NCBI RefSeq assembly: GCF_021165955.1
Contig: NZ_CP088952.1
Coordinates: forward strand, 4,526,001 to 4,590,000
Length of the DNA stretch: 64,000 nt
Source of the DNA: Massilia endophytica
GTDB lineage: Bacteria; Pseudomonadota; Gammaproteobacteria; Burkholderiales; Burkholderiaceae_D
Reading direction: 5' to 3'
Positions 1 to 8,298 of this stretch are shown one piece after another. Below the pieces are notes generated by a model, which saw only the letters and a list, made by a program, of their open reading frames with translations, searched no databases and was not told where the DNA came from. Every line of letters starts with the position of its first letter. The stretch's first letter is position 1. A program made the translations under genes and the position numbers.

Positions 1-14
1 CGCGGGTTCGCCGA

Positions 15-626
15 TTAGCGGCGCATCACTTTCTCGGACGGGGTCAGCGCTTCGATGTAGGCAGGGCGCGAGAAGATGCGCTCGGCGTACTTCATCAGGG
101 GCGCGGCCGTCTTCGACAGTTCGATGCCGTAGTGGTCCAGGCGCCACAGCAGCGGGGCCACGGCCACGTCCAGCATGGAGAACTCGTCGCCCAGCATGTA
201 CTTGTTCTTCAGGAAGAGCGGGGCCAGAGTGGTGAGGCGGTCGCGGATTTCGGCGCGGGCCTTGTCGTGGCTCTTGTCGTTCGCCTTGTTGCGCTCGCTT
301 TCCAGCGTGTGCACGTGGACGAACAGCTCTTTCTCGAAGTTGAACAGCATCAGGCGGGCGCGGGCGCGCATCAGCGGGTCGGCCGGCATCAGCTGCGGGT
401 GCGGGAAGCGCTCGTCGATGTATTCGTTGATGATGTTCGATTCGTACAGGATCAGTTCGCGCTCGACCAGGATGGGCACCTGGCCGTAGGGGTTCATCGT
501 CGAAATGTCTTCCGGCTTGTTGAACAGGTCCACGTCGCGCACTTCGAAGTCCATGCCTTTTTCGAACAGGACCAGGCGGCAGCGCTGGGAGAATGGGCAG
601 GTGGTGCCCGAATAGAGAACCATCAT
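15..626 (-). CDS. sspA: Stringent starvation protein A (SspA), GST-fold RNA polymerase-associated protein
   Basis: The 203-residue product has an N-terminal thioredoxin/GST-like fold beginning MMVLYSGTTCPFSQRC and an all-alpha C-terminal GST domain, the usual length for SspA. SspA family proteins bind RNA polymerase and alter transcription under starvation and acid stress; they lack GST catalysis. It lies 114 bp downstream of petC on the same strand, the petABC-sspA order common in betaproteobacteria. sspB normally follows but would lie off the left edge. A hairpin with a short T-run between petC and sspA suggests at least partly separate transcription. The family assignment is firm; regulatory targets cannot be seen here. 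Confidence 0.93.
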   Translation of the reverse strand: MMVLYSGTTCPFSQRCRLVLFEKGMDFEVRDVDLFNKPEDISTMNPYGQVPILVERELILYESNIINEYIDERFPHPQLMPADPLMRARARLMLFNFEKELFVHVHTLESERNKANDKSHDKARAEIRDRLTTLAPLFLKNKYMLGDEFSMLDVAVAPLLWRLDHYGIELSKTAAPLMKYAERIFSRPAYIEALTPSEKVMRR

Positions 627-684
627 TTTTCGTAGTTCCTTAGAAACAAAGGGGGCGAGACCGCGAACGGTTCACCCCAGTTGA

Positions 685-707
685 GCCGCTGGCTCTTGGC
701 CAGCGGC
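685..707. terminator. Hairpin in the petC-sspA gap
   Basis: GCCGCTGGC (685-693) pairs perfectly with GCCAGCGGC (699-707) around a 5-nt loop. It lies in the petC-sspA spacer, next to a second hairpin. There is no T-run, so it may be an RNA-processing or stability structure rather than a terminator. Confidence 0.45.
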
Positions 708-715
708 GCAAAACT

Positions 716-735
716 GCGCCGGCACGGGCCGGCGC
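716..735 (-). terminator. Probable intrinsic terminator or attenuator after petC
   Basis: GCGCCGGC (716-723) pairs with GCCGGCGC (728-735) around a 4-nt loop. In the minus-strand transcript the stem is followed by AGTTTTG, a short U-run. It sits 5 bp past the petC stop, so it probably limits read-through from petABC into sspA. Confidence 0.55.
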
Positions 736-740
736 GCGGA

Positions 741-1508
741 TTATTTGACTTCTTTCCAGTACGAGGCGTTCAGGCGCCACGCGAGCAGGGCGAAGACGGT
801 CAGGAACAGCACCACCCACACGCCCAGGCGCTTGCGGAACTGCTGGGCCGGCTCGGCCATCCATTCCATGTAGCCCACCAGGTCGGCCACAGCGGTGTCG
901 AACTCCAGCTTGCTCATCTTGCCCGGGGTCACCTGCTCGAAGCCCACGAACTTGTGGATCATCTTGCTCTCGTCATGGGGGTCCTTTTCCTCCACCATCT
1001 TGGCGGCCTGTACGCCCTGCAGATCCCACAGCACGTGCGGCATGGCCACGTTCGGCACCACCAGGTTGTTGAAGCCGGTGGGGCGGGTGTCGTCCTTGTA
1101 GAAGGTGCGCAGGTAAGTATACAGGTAGTCGCCGCCGGTGCCGGCGGAGCTGGCCTTGGCGCGCGCGATCACGGACAGGTCCGGCGGCACAACGCCGAAC
1201 CAGGCCTTGGCGTCCTTGGCGGGCATGGCGGTGGTCATCATTTCGCCCACTTTTTCGCCCGTGAACAGCAGGTTGGCCTTGATCTGCTCTTCCGTCAGGC
1301 CCAGGTCGCGCAGGCGGTTGTAGCGCATGGACGAGGCGTTGTGGCAGTTCAGGCAGTAGTTCACGAACAGCTTGGCGCCGTTCTGCAGGGCCGCCATGTT
1401 GGTGGAGCGGTCCGGCGCGCGGTCCAGCTTGTGGCCGCCTTCGCTGGCGAAAGCCAGGCCCGGCACGACGATTGCCAGGATGGCGAGCGTTTTCTTATAG
1501 AAATTCAT
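741..1508 (-). CDS. petC: Cytochrome c1, haem subunit of the bc1 complex
   Basis: The 255-residue protein starts with a cleavable signal peptide (about residues 1-21, GLAFA/SEGG). It carries the covalent haem motif CLNCH at residues 52-56 and a C-terminal transmembrane anchor (GVWVVLFLTVFALLAW). Cytochrome c1 takes electrons from the Rieske protein and passes them to a soluble cytochrome c on the periplasmic face. It is the last of three genes in petA-petB-petC order, 24 bp after petB, with the usual length for the family. Confidence 0.96.
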   Translation of the reverse strand: MNFYKKTLAILAIVVPGLAFASEGGHKLDRAPDRSTNMAALQNGAKLFVNYCLNCHNASSMRYNRLRDLGLTEEQIKANLLFTGEKVGEMMTTAMPAKDAKAWFGVVPPDLSVIARAKASSAGTGGDYLYTYLRTFYKDDTRPTGFNNLVVPNVAMPHVLWDLQGVQAAKMVEEKDPHDESKMIHKFVGFEQVTPGKMSKLEFDTAVADLVGYMEWMAEPAQQFRKRLGVWVVLFLTVFALLAWRLNASYWKEVK

Positions 1509-1532
1509 TCTTGGTCCTTTGCCTGGTGTCGA

Positions 1533-2945
1533 TCAGTGCGGATGGAAAGTGACGCGGTCCGGCACTTTCTTGAAGTTGCCCATGGTGCTCCACCATGGCA
1601 TCAGCAGGAAGAAGGCGAAGTAGTACAGCGTGGCGACCTGCGACACGATGGTACCGATCACGCTCGGCGGCTGGGTGCCCAGGTAGCCCAGGGTCACGAA
1701 GGCCAGCGCCAGCAGGGCGTACACATACTTGTGCCAGTCAGGACGGTAGCGGATGGATTTCACCGGCGACTTGTCCAGCCACGGCAGGAAGGCCAGGATC
1801 ACGACCGAGCTGCCGAAGAAGACCACGCCCCAGAACTTCGCATCCAGCACGCTTGGCAGCATGCCGACGATGGCGATCAGGGCGAACACGGCGATGCCGG
1901 CCTTGACCTTGAAGGACAGGCGCGACTTCAGCCACAGGAACACCACGTAGGCAGCCACGGCGGCCATGAGCACCCACATGAAGTCGGCGGTGGTGGCGCG
2001 CAGCACCGAGTAGAACGGCGTGAAGTACCAGGTCGGCGCAATGTGCAGCGGGGTCTTCAGGGAGTCGCCCGGCAGGAAGTTGTTGTATTCCAGGAAGTAG
2101 CCGCCCATTTCCGGAGCGAAGAACACCACGGTGCTGAAGATCAGCAGGAACACGGACACGCCGAACAGGTCGTGCACGGTGTAGTACGGGTGGGAAGGAA
2201 TCGAGTCCAGCGGGTGGCCGTCCGGGCCCAGGTTCTCTTTCACTTCGATGCCGTCCGGGTTGCTCGAACCCACTTCGTGCAGTGCGATCAGGTGTGCTGC
2301 CACCAGGCCCAGCAGGACCAGCGGAATCGCGATCACGTGGAAGGCGAAGAAGCGGTTCAGGGTGGCGTCGGACACCACGTAGTCGCCGCGGATCCACAGC
2401 GACAGGTCAGGGCCGATCAGCGGAATGGCGCCGAACAGGTTCACAATCACCTGCGCGCCCCAGTACGACATCTGGCCCCATGGCAGCAGGTAGCCGAAGA
2501 AGGCTTCGGCCATCAGGCACAGGAAGATGGCGAAACCGAACAGCCAGATCAGCTCGCGCGGCTTGCGGTAGGAGCCGTAGAGCAGGCCGCGGGTCATGTG
2601 CAGGTACACAATGATGAAGAAGGCCGAGGCGCCGGTGGAGTGCATGTAGCGCACCAGCCAGCCCCATGGCACTTCGCGCATGATGTATTCCACGGAGCCG
2701 AAGGCCAGGTTGGCGTCCGGCTTGTAGTGCATGGTCAGGAAGATGCCGGTAACGATCTGCAGCACCAGCACCAGCATGGCCAGGGAGCCGAAGATGTACC
2801 AGAAGTTGAAGTTCTTCGGAGCGTAGTACTTGCCCCACTGGTCGTTCCACAGCTTGGACAGCGGGAAGCGGTCATCGACCCAGCCCAGGGCCTTCTGGCC
2901 TGCCGGCGCGTCGGCCGGGAATTTGGTTTCCTTGAAAGCGCCCAT
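1533..2945 (-). CDS. petB: Cytochrome b subunit of the bc1 complex
   Basis: The 470-residue polytopic protein has the cytochrome b N- and C-terminal domains and the conserved haem-ligating histidines on helices B and D (YMHSTGAS, YLHMTRG, FAFHVIAIP, AAHLIALHE). It forms the quinol oxidation and reduction sites of complex III. It starts 3 bp after petA and is presumably translationally coupled to it. The Qo-site tetrapeptide, PEWY in most ubiquinol enzymes, reads PTWY here (codons 2025-2036); see findings. The C-terminal extension is usual for proteobacterial cytochrome b. Confidence 0.97.
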   Translation of the reverse strand: MGAFKETKFPADAPAGQKALGWVDDRFPLSKLWNDQWGKYYAPKNFNFWYIFGSLAMLVLVLQIVTGIFLTMHYKPDANLAFGSVEYIMREVPWGWLVRYMHSTGASAFFIIVYLHMTRGLLYGSYRKPRELIWLFGFAIFLCLMAEAFFGYLLPWGQMSYWGAQVIVNLFGAIPLIGPDLSLWIRGDYVVSDATLNRFFAFHVIAIPLVLLGLVAAHLIALHEVGSSNPDGIEVKENLGPDGHPLDSIPSHPYYTVHDLFGVSVFLLIFSTVVFFAPEMGGYFLEYNNFLPGDSLKTPLHIAPTWYFTPFYSVLRATTADFMWVLMAAVAAYVVFLWLKSRLSFKVKAGIAVFALIAIVGMLPSVLDAKFWGVVFFGSSVVILAFLPWLDKSPVKSIRYRPDWHKYVYALLALAFVTLGYLGTQPPSVIGTIVSQVATLYYFAFFLLMPWWSTMGNFKKVPDRVTFHPH

Positions 2946-2948
2946 GTC

Positions 2949-3557
2949 TTATGCCTCGCCTTTCTCGTCTTTGCCGATCACGATCTTGGTGTCGCTCAGG
3001 TACATGTGACGCGGCACTTGCAGGTTGTCCGGCGCCGGCTTGTTCTTGAACACGCGGCCGGCCATGTCGAAGGTCGAACCGTGGCAAGGGCAGAGGAAGC
3101 CGCCCGCCCAGTCGTCCGGCAGCGAAGGCTGCGGGCCGGGGGTGAACTTCGAGGATGGGGAGCAGCCCAGGTGGGTGCAGATGCCCACGGCCACCAGGAT
3201 CTCCGGCTTGATCGAGCGGTTCTCGTTCATGCAGTATTCCGGGGTGAACTCCTCCGGATTGCGCTTGGAATCGGCGTCGGCGACTTTATCGTGGGTTTGC
3301 TTCAGCGAAGCGACCATCTCGGGCGTGCGCTTCAGAATCCAGACCGGCTTGCCGCGCCATTCCACGGTGCGCATCTCGCCAGGCTGCAGCGTGGAGATGT
3401 CCACTTCAACCGGCGCGCCTGCGGCTTTCGCGCGTTCCGAAGGCTGGAACGTGCTCACCAACACCCCGGCGGTGCCCAGACCTACTGCCCCACCCGCCGC
3501 GCACGTGGCGACGAGCAGACCGCGACGGCTGGAATCGACCTGCTTTTCGTTACTCAT
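2949..3557 (-). CDS. petA: Rieske iron-sulfur subunit of the bc1 complex
   Basis: The 202-residue protein has a twin-arginine-like N-terminus (SSRRGLLVA) followed by a hydrophobic anchor, consistent with Tat export as an uncleaved signal anchor. The 2Fe-2S ligands are clear: C127-T-H129-L-G-C132 and C156-P-C158-H159-G-S, with C132 and C158 as the disulfide pair. It is the first gene of the petABC operon and faces mscL across a 202-bp divergent promoter region (3558-3759). Confidence 0.96.
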   Translation of the reverse strand: MSNEKQVDSSRRGLLVATCAAGGAVGLGTAGVLVSTFQPSERAKAAGAPVEVDISTLQPGEMRTVEWRGKPVWILKRTPEMVASLKQTHDKVADADSKRNPEEFTPEYCMNENRSIKPEILVAVGICTHLGCSPSSKFTPGPQPSLPDDWAGGFLCPCHGSTFDMAGRVFKNKPAPDNLQVPRHMYLSDTKIVIGKDEKGEA

Positions 3558-3759
3558 ACAAACCCCAATCAGTCAAAATGCGAATCTTTTGTTATGCGTC
3601 AATAGAGCTTCTAGCAACCTTAAATTATAAGGCAAGCGCATGACGATTTAAAGCAAAACGTTGCATTTGGCGAAAGCGTCCCCATGGGGAGCGGCGCCGG
3701 ATTTGGCGCAATGTTGAAAAAACCGTATCATCGGGCAGCACCACAACACGGAGGACATC

Positions 3760-4182
3760 ATGGCAATGTTGCAAGAATTTAAAGAATTTGCGATGAAAGG
3801 CAATGTGATCGACCTGGCGGTGGGTGTGATCATTGGCGCGGCCTTCAGCAAGATCGTCGACTCGCTGGTGCAGGACATCATCATGCCACCAATCGGCAAG
3901 CTGCTGGGCGGGCTGGACTTCTCCAATTACTACATTCCCCTGAACGGGCAGGCCGCGGCGCTGAGCCTGGCGGAGGCGAAGAAGCTGGGCGCGGTCATCG
4001 CCTACGGCAATTTCCTCACCATCCTGCTGAACTTCATCATCCTGGCCTTCGTCATCTTCCAGATGGTGCGGCTGGTGAACAAGGCGCGCCGCGCGAACGA
4101 GCCTGCCGCCGCCGCCGAAACGGCGCCGCCCGCCGAAGATGTGCTGCTGCTGCGCGAGATTCGCGATTCTTTGCGAAAATAG
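3760..4182 (+). CDS. mscL: Large-conductance mechanosensitive channel MscL
   Basis: The 140-residue product has the canonical MscL N-terminus (FKEFAMKGNVIDLAVGVIIG), two transmembrane helices (about 17-45 and 80-105) and an acidic/alanine-rich C-terminal bundle ending LREIRDSLRK. It opens under membrane tension as a pentamer and releases solutes on hypo-osmotic shock. The start is supported by a GGAGGA Shine-Dalgarno just upstream (about 3751-3756). It is separated from the downstream protease by about 50 bp containing a small hairpin. Confidence 0.96.
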   Translation: MAMLQEFKEFAMKGNVIDLAVGVIIGAAFSKIVDSLVQDIIMPPIGKLLGGLDFSNYYIPLNGQAAALSLAEAKKLGAVIAYGNFLTILLNFIILAFVIFQMVRLVNKARRANEPAAAAETAPPAEDVLLLREIRDSLRK

Positions 4183-4198
4183 CGGCTGGACTTCCCAT

Positions 4199-4215
4199 GC
4201 GCCGGTGAACGGCGC
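4199..4215 (+). terminator. Weak hairpin after mscL
   Basis: GCGCCG (4199-4204) pairs with CGGCGC (4210-4215), followed by TTCTT. It is a short stem with a poor T-run, so at most a weak attenuator between mscL and the protease gene. Confidence 0.3.
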
Positions 4216-4231
4216 TTCTTGAACGAACGCC

Positions 4232-5389
4232 ATGCGACGACTCTGGTTATTGTTTGCGCAAACGGTGACCATTGCCCTGGCACTGTATCTTGTCTACTAC
4301 GCCGTGCAGCCGGACTTCCGGCTGCGGCGTCCGGCCACCGTGCAGCAGCTGGGCACGGCAAGCCAGCCCGCCGCCACCATCGAGGCGGCGCCGGCGCCCA
4401 CCCCGAACTCCTTCCGCTCCGCGGCGGGACGGGCCATGCCCGCCGTCGTCAACATCCTCACTTCCAAGGCGGTGCAGCGCAAGCATCCACTGATGCGCGA
4501 TCCCTATTTCAAGCGCTTCTTCGGCGAGCCGGATGGCGAGGAGGAGGACGACGACCAGAACAGCCTGGGCTCGGGCGTCATCGTCAGCCCGGACGGCTAT
4601 ATCCTCACCAACAACCACGTGGTGGAAGCGGCGGACGATATCGAAGTGGTGCTGGCGGACGGGCGCAAGGCCAAGGCCGCAATGGTGGGCACCGATCCCG
4701 AGACCGACCTTGCCGTCATCAAGATCGACCTGCCCAAGCTGCCGGTGATCGTGCTGGGGCATGCGGAGTCGGCCAAGGTGGGCGATGTGGTGCTCGCCAT
4801 CGGCAACCCCTTCGGCGTGGGGCAGACGGTCACCATGGGCATCATCTCCGCGCTGGGGCGCAACAACCTGCACATCAACCATTTCGAGAATTTCATCCAG
4901 ACCGATGCTGCCATCAACTTCGGCAACTCGGGCGGCGCGCTGATCGACACCAACGGCAATCTCCTGGGCATCAACTCGGCCATCTATTCGCAAACGGGCG
5001 GCTCGGTGGGCATCGGCTTCGCCATTCCGGTAACGACGGCCAAGTCCGTGATGGAATCCATCATCAAGAGCGGGCACGTAGTGCGCGGCTGGATCGGCGT
5101 GGAATCGCAGGAGATCACGCCGGAGCTGGCCAAGAGCTTCGACCTGAAACGCGACAGCGGCGCCATCATCGCGGGCGTGGTGCGCAACGGGCCGGCGGAC
5201 AAGGCGGGCATGAAGCCGGGCGACATTCTGCTCTCCGTGGACGGCAAGGCCGTGAAGGACACCAACGACATGATCAACCTGATCGCCCAGCTTGAACCGG
5301 GCGGCAAATCCACCATGCGCGTGCTGCGCAAATCCCGCGAGACCGATCTATCCATCACCGTGGGCCAGCGCCCGCGACCGAGAAAGTAA
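4232..5389 (+). CDS. Membrane-anchored HtrA/DegS-like serine protease with one PDZ domain
   Basis: This 385-residue S1C-family protease has one N-terminal transmembrane helix (about residues 5-25). A trypsin-like domain follows with catalytic triad H129 (TNNHVVEA), D159 (ETDLAVIK) and S233 (FGNSGGAL), then a single PDZ domain (about 285-380). Architecture and length match DegS, which senses misfolded outer-membrane proteins and cleaves an anti-sigma factor in the periplasm. No rseA or rpoE is in this window, so the DegS role is inferred from architecture only. The next gene begins 6 bp downstream. Confidence 0.9.
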   Translation: MRRLWLLFAQTVTIALALYLVYYAVQPDFRLRRPATVQQLGTASQPAATIEAAPAPTPNSFRSAAGRAMPAVVNILTSKAVQRKHPLMRDPYFKRFFGEPDGEEEDDDQNSLGSGVIVSPDGYILTNNHVVEAADDIEVVLADGRKAKAAMVGTDPETDLAVIKIDLPKLPVIVLGHAESAKVGDVVLAIGNPFGVGQTVTMGIISALGRNNLHINHFENFIQTDAAINFGNSGGALIDTNGNLLGINSAIYSQTGGSVGIGFAIPVTTAKSVMESIIKSGHVVRGWIGVESQEITPELAKSFDLKRDSGAIIAGVVRNGPADKAGMKPGDILLSVDGKAVKDTNDMINLIAQLEPGGKSTMRVLRKSRETDLSITVGQRPRPRK

Positions 5390-5395
5390 ACAAGA

Positions 5396-6088
5396 ATGCA
5401 TCTGCGTGACCTGAACGGCTACCTCCAGGAGCTGGCCGAAAACAACAATCGTCCCTGGTTCGTGATGAACAAGCCGCGCTACGACATCCTGCGCGAGGAG
5501 TTCCTGCAGCTGGTGACGGACGTGATTGTGGAAGTGGGCAAGTTCGATCCGGCGGTGAAGTTCTGCAATCCTAAGAAGGCCATGTTCCGCATCAACCGCG
5601 ACGTGCGCTTCGCCCACGACAAGAGCCCGTACAAGACGCACTTCTCGGCGGCGCTGGCGCCGAACGACCAGCGGCGTCCCACGCAGGCGGGCGGGCCCAC
5701 CTACTACTTCCAGCTGAACGGCGAGGGGCGGCTGCACATTGGCGCGGGCGAATACATTCCGCCGCCGCACAGGCTGAAGGCGCTGCGCAATCACATCGTG
5801 GAAGATCCTGCAGGCCTGCGCAAGGTGCTCAACAACAGGGCGCTGAAGGCCCGCTATGGTTCCATCCGCGAAGAGGACGGCAAGCTGCAGCGGCCGCCGA
5901 AGGGCTTCGACCCGGAGCACGAGCATATCGAGCTCATCAAGCTGAAAAGCTTCTTCGTCTGGACGGACATCGACCTCGACCTGAACAAGCCCGACCTGCT
6001 GCTGCCGCTGATCGTCTCCGGCCTGAAGGACACGCTGCCGCTGGTGAAGTGGATGCGCGAAGCCAAGGTCGAAGAGGAAGCCGAGTAA
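5396..6088 (+). CDS. DUF2461 (TIGR02453) family protein
   Basis: The 230-residue protein matches the TIGR02453/DUF2461 family in length and motifs: an N-terminal FL-like segment with ENNNRPWFVMNK, the FRINRDVRFAHDKSPYKTHF block (about residues 62-83) and YYFQLN. The biochemical function of the family is unknown to me. It starts 6 bp after the protease stop and may be cotranscribed. It converges on the LysR gene with only 4 bp between the stop codons. Confidence 0.88.
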   Translation: MHLRDLNGYLQELAENNNRPWFVMNKPRYDILREEFLQLVTDVIVEVGKFDPAVKFCNPKKAMFRINRDVRFAHDKSPYKTHFSAALAPNDQRRPTQAGGPTYYFQLNGEGRLHIGAGEYIPPPHRLKALRNHIVEDPAGLRKVLNNRALKARYGSIREEDGKLQRPPKGFDPEHEHIELIKLKSFFVWTDIDLDLNKPDLLLPLIVSGLKDTLPLVKWMREAKVEEEAE

Positions 6089-6092
6089 CAGG

Positions 6093-6986
6093 CTAGGCCG
6101 CGAGCCAGCGCTCGAGGAATTCGACGCAGACGCGCACCTTGGCCGAGGCGCTGAGGCGGGTGGGGTACACGGCCCACACGTCCGCAGGCTGCGCGTAGCC
6201 GGGCAGCACGCGCAGCAGCCGCCCATCCGCCAGCGCGCTCCCAACATCCCATTCCGAGCGCAGGATGATGCCGTGGCCGTCCAGCGCCCACTGGTGGACG
6301 ATCTCGCCGTTGCTGGCCGATAGCGGCCCGCTTACCTTCACCACCTCCGGTCCCTTCGGTCCTTCCAGCGCCCAGCGCCCGAAGTCGCCGCTGCGCTCGC
6401 GGATGACGATGCAGCGGTGCTGCGCCAGCTCGGCCAGCGTCTGCGGCGCGCCGTGGCGCTCCAGGTAGGACGGCGCAGCGCACAGCACGCGCTGGTTCGG
6501 CGCAATGCGCCGGGAGATGAGATTCGGCTCGTGCGCTTCCCCAACGCGGATATCGAGGTGAAAGTCTTCCGCGATCAGGTCCACTTTGCGGTCCACCAGT
6601 TCCAGCTGGATTTCGAGCGCGGGATACTGCCTCGCCAGGGCCGACAAGGCAGGCCCCAGCCGGTTGCGCCCGAAGCCGGAGCTGGTGCACAGCCGCAGCA
6701 GCCCGCTCGGCGCCATCTTCTCGCTCGACACGGCTTCCGCCATCTGCTCCACATCCTCCAGGATGCGCAGCGCCCACCCATGCACCACCTGCCCCTGCTC
6801 CGTCAGCGCCACGCTGCGCGTGGTCCGGTGCAGGAGCCGCACCTGCATGCTCTGCTCCAGCATGGCAATGCGCTTGCTCACATAGGCGTTCGACACGCCC
6901 AGCTCGCGCGCGGTCGCGGCGAAGCTGCGCCGCCTCACAACGGCGCAGAATAGACCCAGGTCTTCCAGCAGCGGTGGATTATTCAC
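6093..6986 (-). CDS. LysR-type transcriptional regulator (DmlR-like)
   Basis: The 297-residue regulator has an N-terminal winged HTH (FCAVVRRRSFAATARELGVS, then YVSKRIAMLEQ) and a LysR substrate-binding domain. It is divergent from the tartrate/D-malate dehydrogenase gene, the arrangement of dmlR-dmlA in E. coli, so it probably activates that gene in response to a hydroxy-dicarboxylate (inference). The start is GTG at 6984-6986 with no clear Shine-Dalgarno. The start lies inside a three-copy 11-bp iteron, which suggests autoregulation. Confidence 0.9.
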   Translation of the reverse strand: MNNPPLLEDLGLFCAVVRRRSFAATARELGVSNAYVSKRIAMLEQSMQVRLLHRTTRSVALTEQGQVVHGWALRILEDVEQMAEAVSSEKMAPSGLLRLCTSSGFGRNRLGPALSALARQYPALEIQLELVDRKVDLIAEDFHLDIRVGEAHEPNLISRRIAPNQRVLCAAPSYLERHGAPQTLAELAQHRCIVIRERSGDFGRWALEGPKGPEVVKVSGPLSASNGEIVHQWALDGHGIILRSEWDVGSALADGRLLRVLPGYAQPADVWAVYPTRLSASAKVRVCVEFLERWLAA

Positions 6987-7014
6987 GATATGTGCACGAA
7001 TACTTCACGATTCC
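6982..7014. repeat. Three tandem 11-bp CACGA iterons in the LysR/dehydrogenase divergent region
   Basis: The units are TTCACGATATG, TGCACGAATAC and TTCACGATTCC. The CACGA core recurs at 6984, 6995 and 7006, exactly 11 bp apart, so all copies face the same side of the helix. The array covers the GTG start of the LysR gene and lies 55 bp upstream of the dehydrogenase start. It is a candidate regulator-binding array. Confidence 0.6.
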
Positions 7015-7068
7015 GTCAATTATATCCGCAGCGTGTTTGGCTATGCTTACGGTCAAAGGAGAGCATTT

Positions 7069-8145
7069 ATGAAAACACAACGTATCGCCGTCATCGCCGG
7101 GGATGGCATCGGCAAGGAGGTCATGCCCGAGGGTATGCGCGCCTTGCAGGCCGCCGCCCAGCGCTTCGCCCTGCCGCTGGAATTCACCACCTTCAAATGG
7201 GCCAGCTGCGACTATTACCTCGAACACGGCAAGATGATGCCGGACGACTGGTTCGCCCAGCTGAAGGACTTCGACGCCATCTACTTCGGCGCCGTGGGCA
7301 TGCCCCACCTGGTGCCCGACCATATCTCGCTCTGGGGTTCGCTCATCCAGTTCCGCCGCCAGTTCGACCAGTACGTGAACCTGCGCCCCGTGCGCCTGAT
7401 GCCGGGCGTGCCCTGCCCGCTGGCGAACAAGAAGCCTGGCGATATCGATTTTTACGTGGTGCGCGAGAATACGGAAGGCGAATACTCGTCCGTCGGCGGC
7501 CGCATGTTCCCCGGCACGGAGCGCGAGCTGGTGCTGCAGGAAGCCGTGTTCACGCGCCAGGGCGTGGACCGCATTCTCAAGTACGCGTTCGAGCTGGCGC
7601 AGTCCCGGCCGAAGAGGCACCTCACCTCGGCCACGAAGTCGAACGGCATTTCCATCTCCATGCCTTACTGGGACGAGCGCGTGGAAGCCATGGCGCCGTC
7701 CTACGCGGATGTGAAGTGGGACAAGTACCACATCGATATCCTCTGCGCGCGCTTCGTGCTGAGCCCCGAGCGTTTCGATGTGGTGGTGGCCTCCAATCTC
7801 TTCGGCGATATCCTGAGCGATCTCGGTCCCGCCTGTACTGGCACCATCGGCATTGCCCCTTCCGGCAACCTGAACCCGGAGCGGAACTTCCCCTCCCTGT
7901 TCGAACCCGTGCACGGCTCGGCGCCGGACATCTACGGCAGGAATATCGCCAACCCGGTGGCCATGGTGTGGTCGGGGGCCATGATGCTGGACTTCCTCGG
8001 CCAGGGCGATGCGCAGTTCAAGGCCGCGCACGACGCCATCATGGCCGCCATAGAGAAGGTGCTCGTGGACGGCCCGCGCACGCCGGACATGGGCGGCAGC
8101 GCGAACACCACACAGATGGGGGAGGCCATCGCTGCGCTCATCTGA
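7069..8145 (+). CDS. Tartrate / D-malate dehydrogenase (NAD-dependent beta-decarboxylating)
   Basis: The 358-residue enzyme belongs to the isopropylmalate/isocitrate dehydrogenase family. Visible are the N-terminal IAVIAGDGIGKEV, the active-site YVVRENTEGEYS region, TSATKSNGIS, the metal-binding ASNLFGDILSDLG block and the nucleotide-binding FEPVHGSAPDIYG segment. Members use Mn/Mg and NAD to oxidise tartrate or D-malate, the latter giving pyruvate and CO2. The start at 7069 is preferred over an upstream in-frame ATG at 7033 because AAAGGAGAG lies just before it and conserved sequence begins there. It is likely controlled by the divergent LysR. Confidence 0.9.
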   Translation: MKTQRIAVIAGDGIGKEVMPEGMRALQAAAQRFALPLEFTTFKWASCDYYLEHGKMMPDDWFAQLKDFDAIYFGAVGMPHLVPDHISLWGSLIQFRRQFDQYVNLRPVRLMPGVPCPLANKKPGDIDFYVVRENTEGEYSSVGGRMFPGTERELVLQEAVFTRQGVDRILKYAFELAQSRPKRHLTSATKSNGISISMPYWDERVEAMAPSYADVKWDKYHIDILCARFVLSPERFDVVVASNLFGDILSDLGPACTGTIGIAPSGNLNPERNFPSLFEPVHGSAPDIYGRNIANPVAMVWSGAMMLDFLGQGDAQFKAAHDAIMAAIEKVLVDGPRTPDMGGSANTTQMGEAIAALI

Positions 8146-8199
8146 GCCTCCGGAAATCCCCTCCAGTACGGCCTAAACGCAGTTCATGTCGCCAAAAAC

Positions 8200-8270
8200 G
8201 CATTTCGTCGCAAGTCGATAGTGCTGGACATAGCGCTTCTCTATAGTTCACACATCGAAAGACGAAATGC
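8200..8270. repeat. 10-bp inverted repeat upstream of the small exported protein
   Basis: GCATTTCGTC (8200-8209) is perfectly inverted as GACGAAATGC (8261-8270), 51 bp apart. A TATAGT box lies between at 8242-8247. It sits in the 153-bp spacer before the gene at 8299 and could bind a looping or dimeric regulator. No regulator is recognised. Confidence 0.4.
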
Positions 8271-8298
8271 AAACCCCAACCGACACAAGGAGCCGATC

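Noticed and set aside
681..3605. A 974-codon open frame on the plus strand opposite petABC.
   Set aside because: It is antisense to three clearly conserved genes, is rich in His/Gln/Val/Arg from GC-biased codon complements, and has no recognisable domain or ribosome site.
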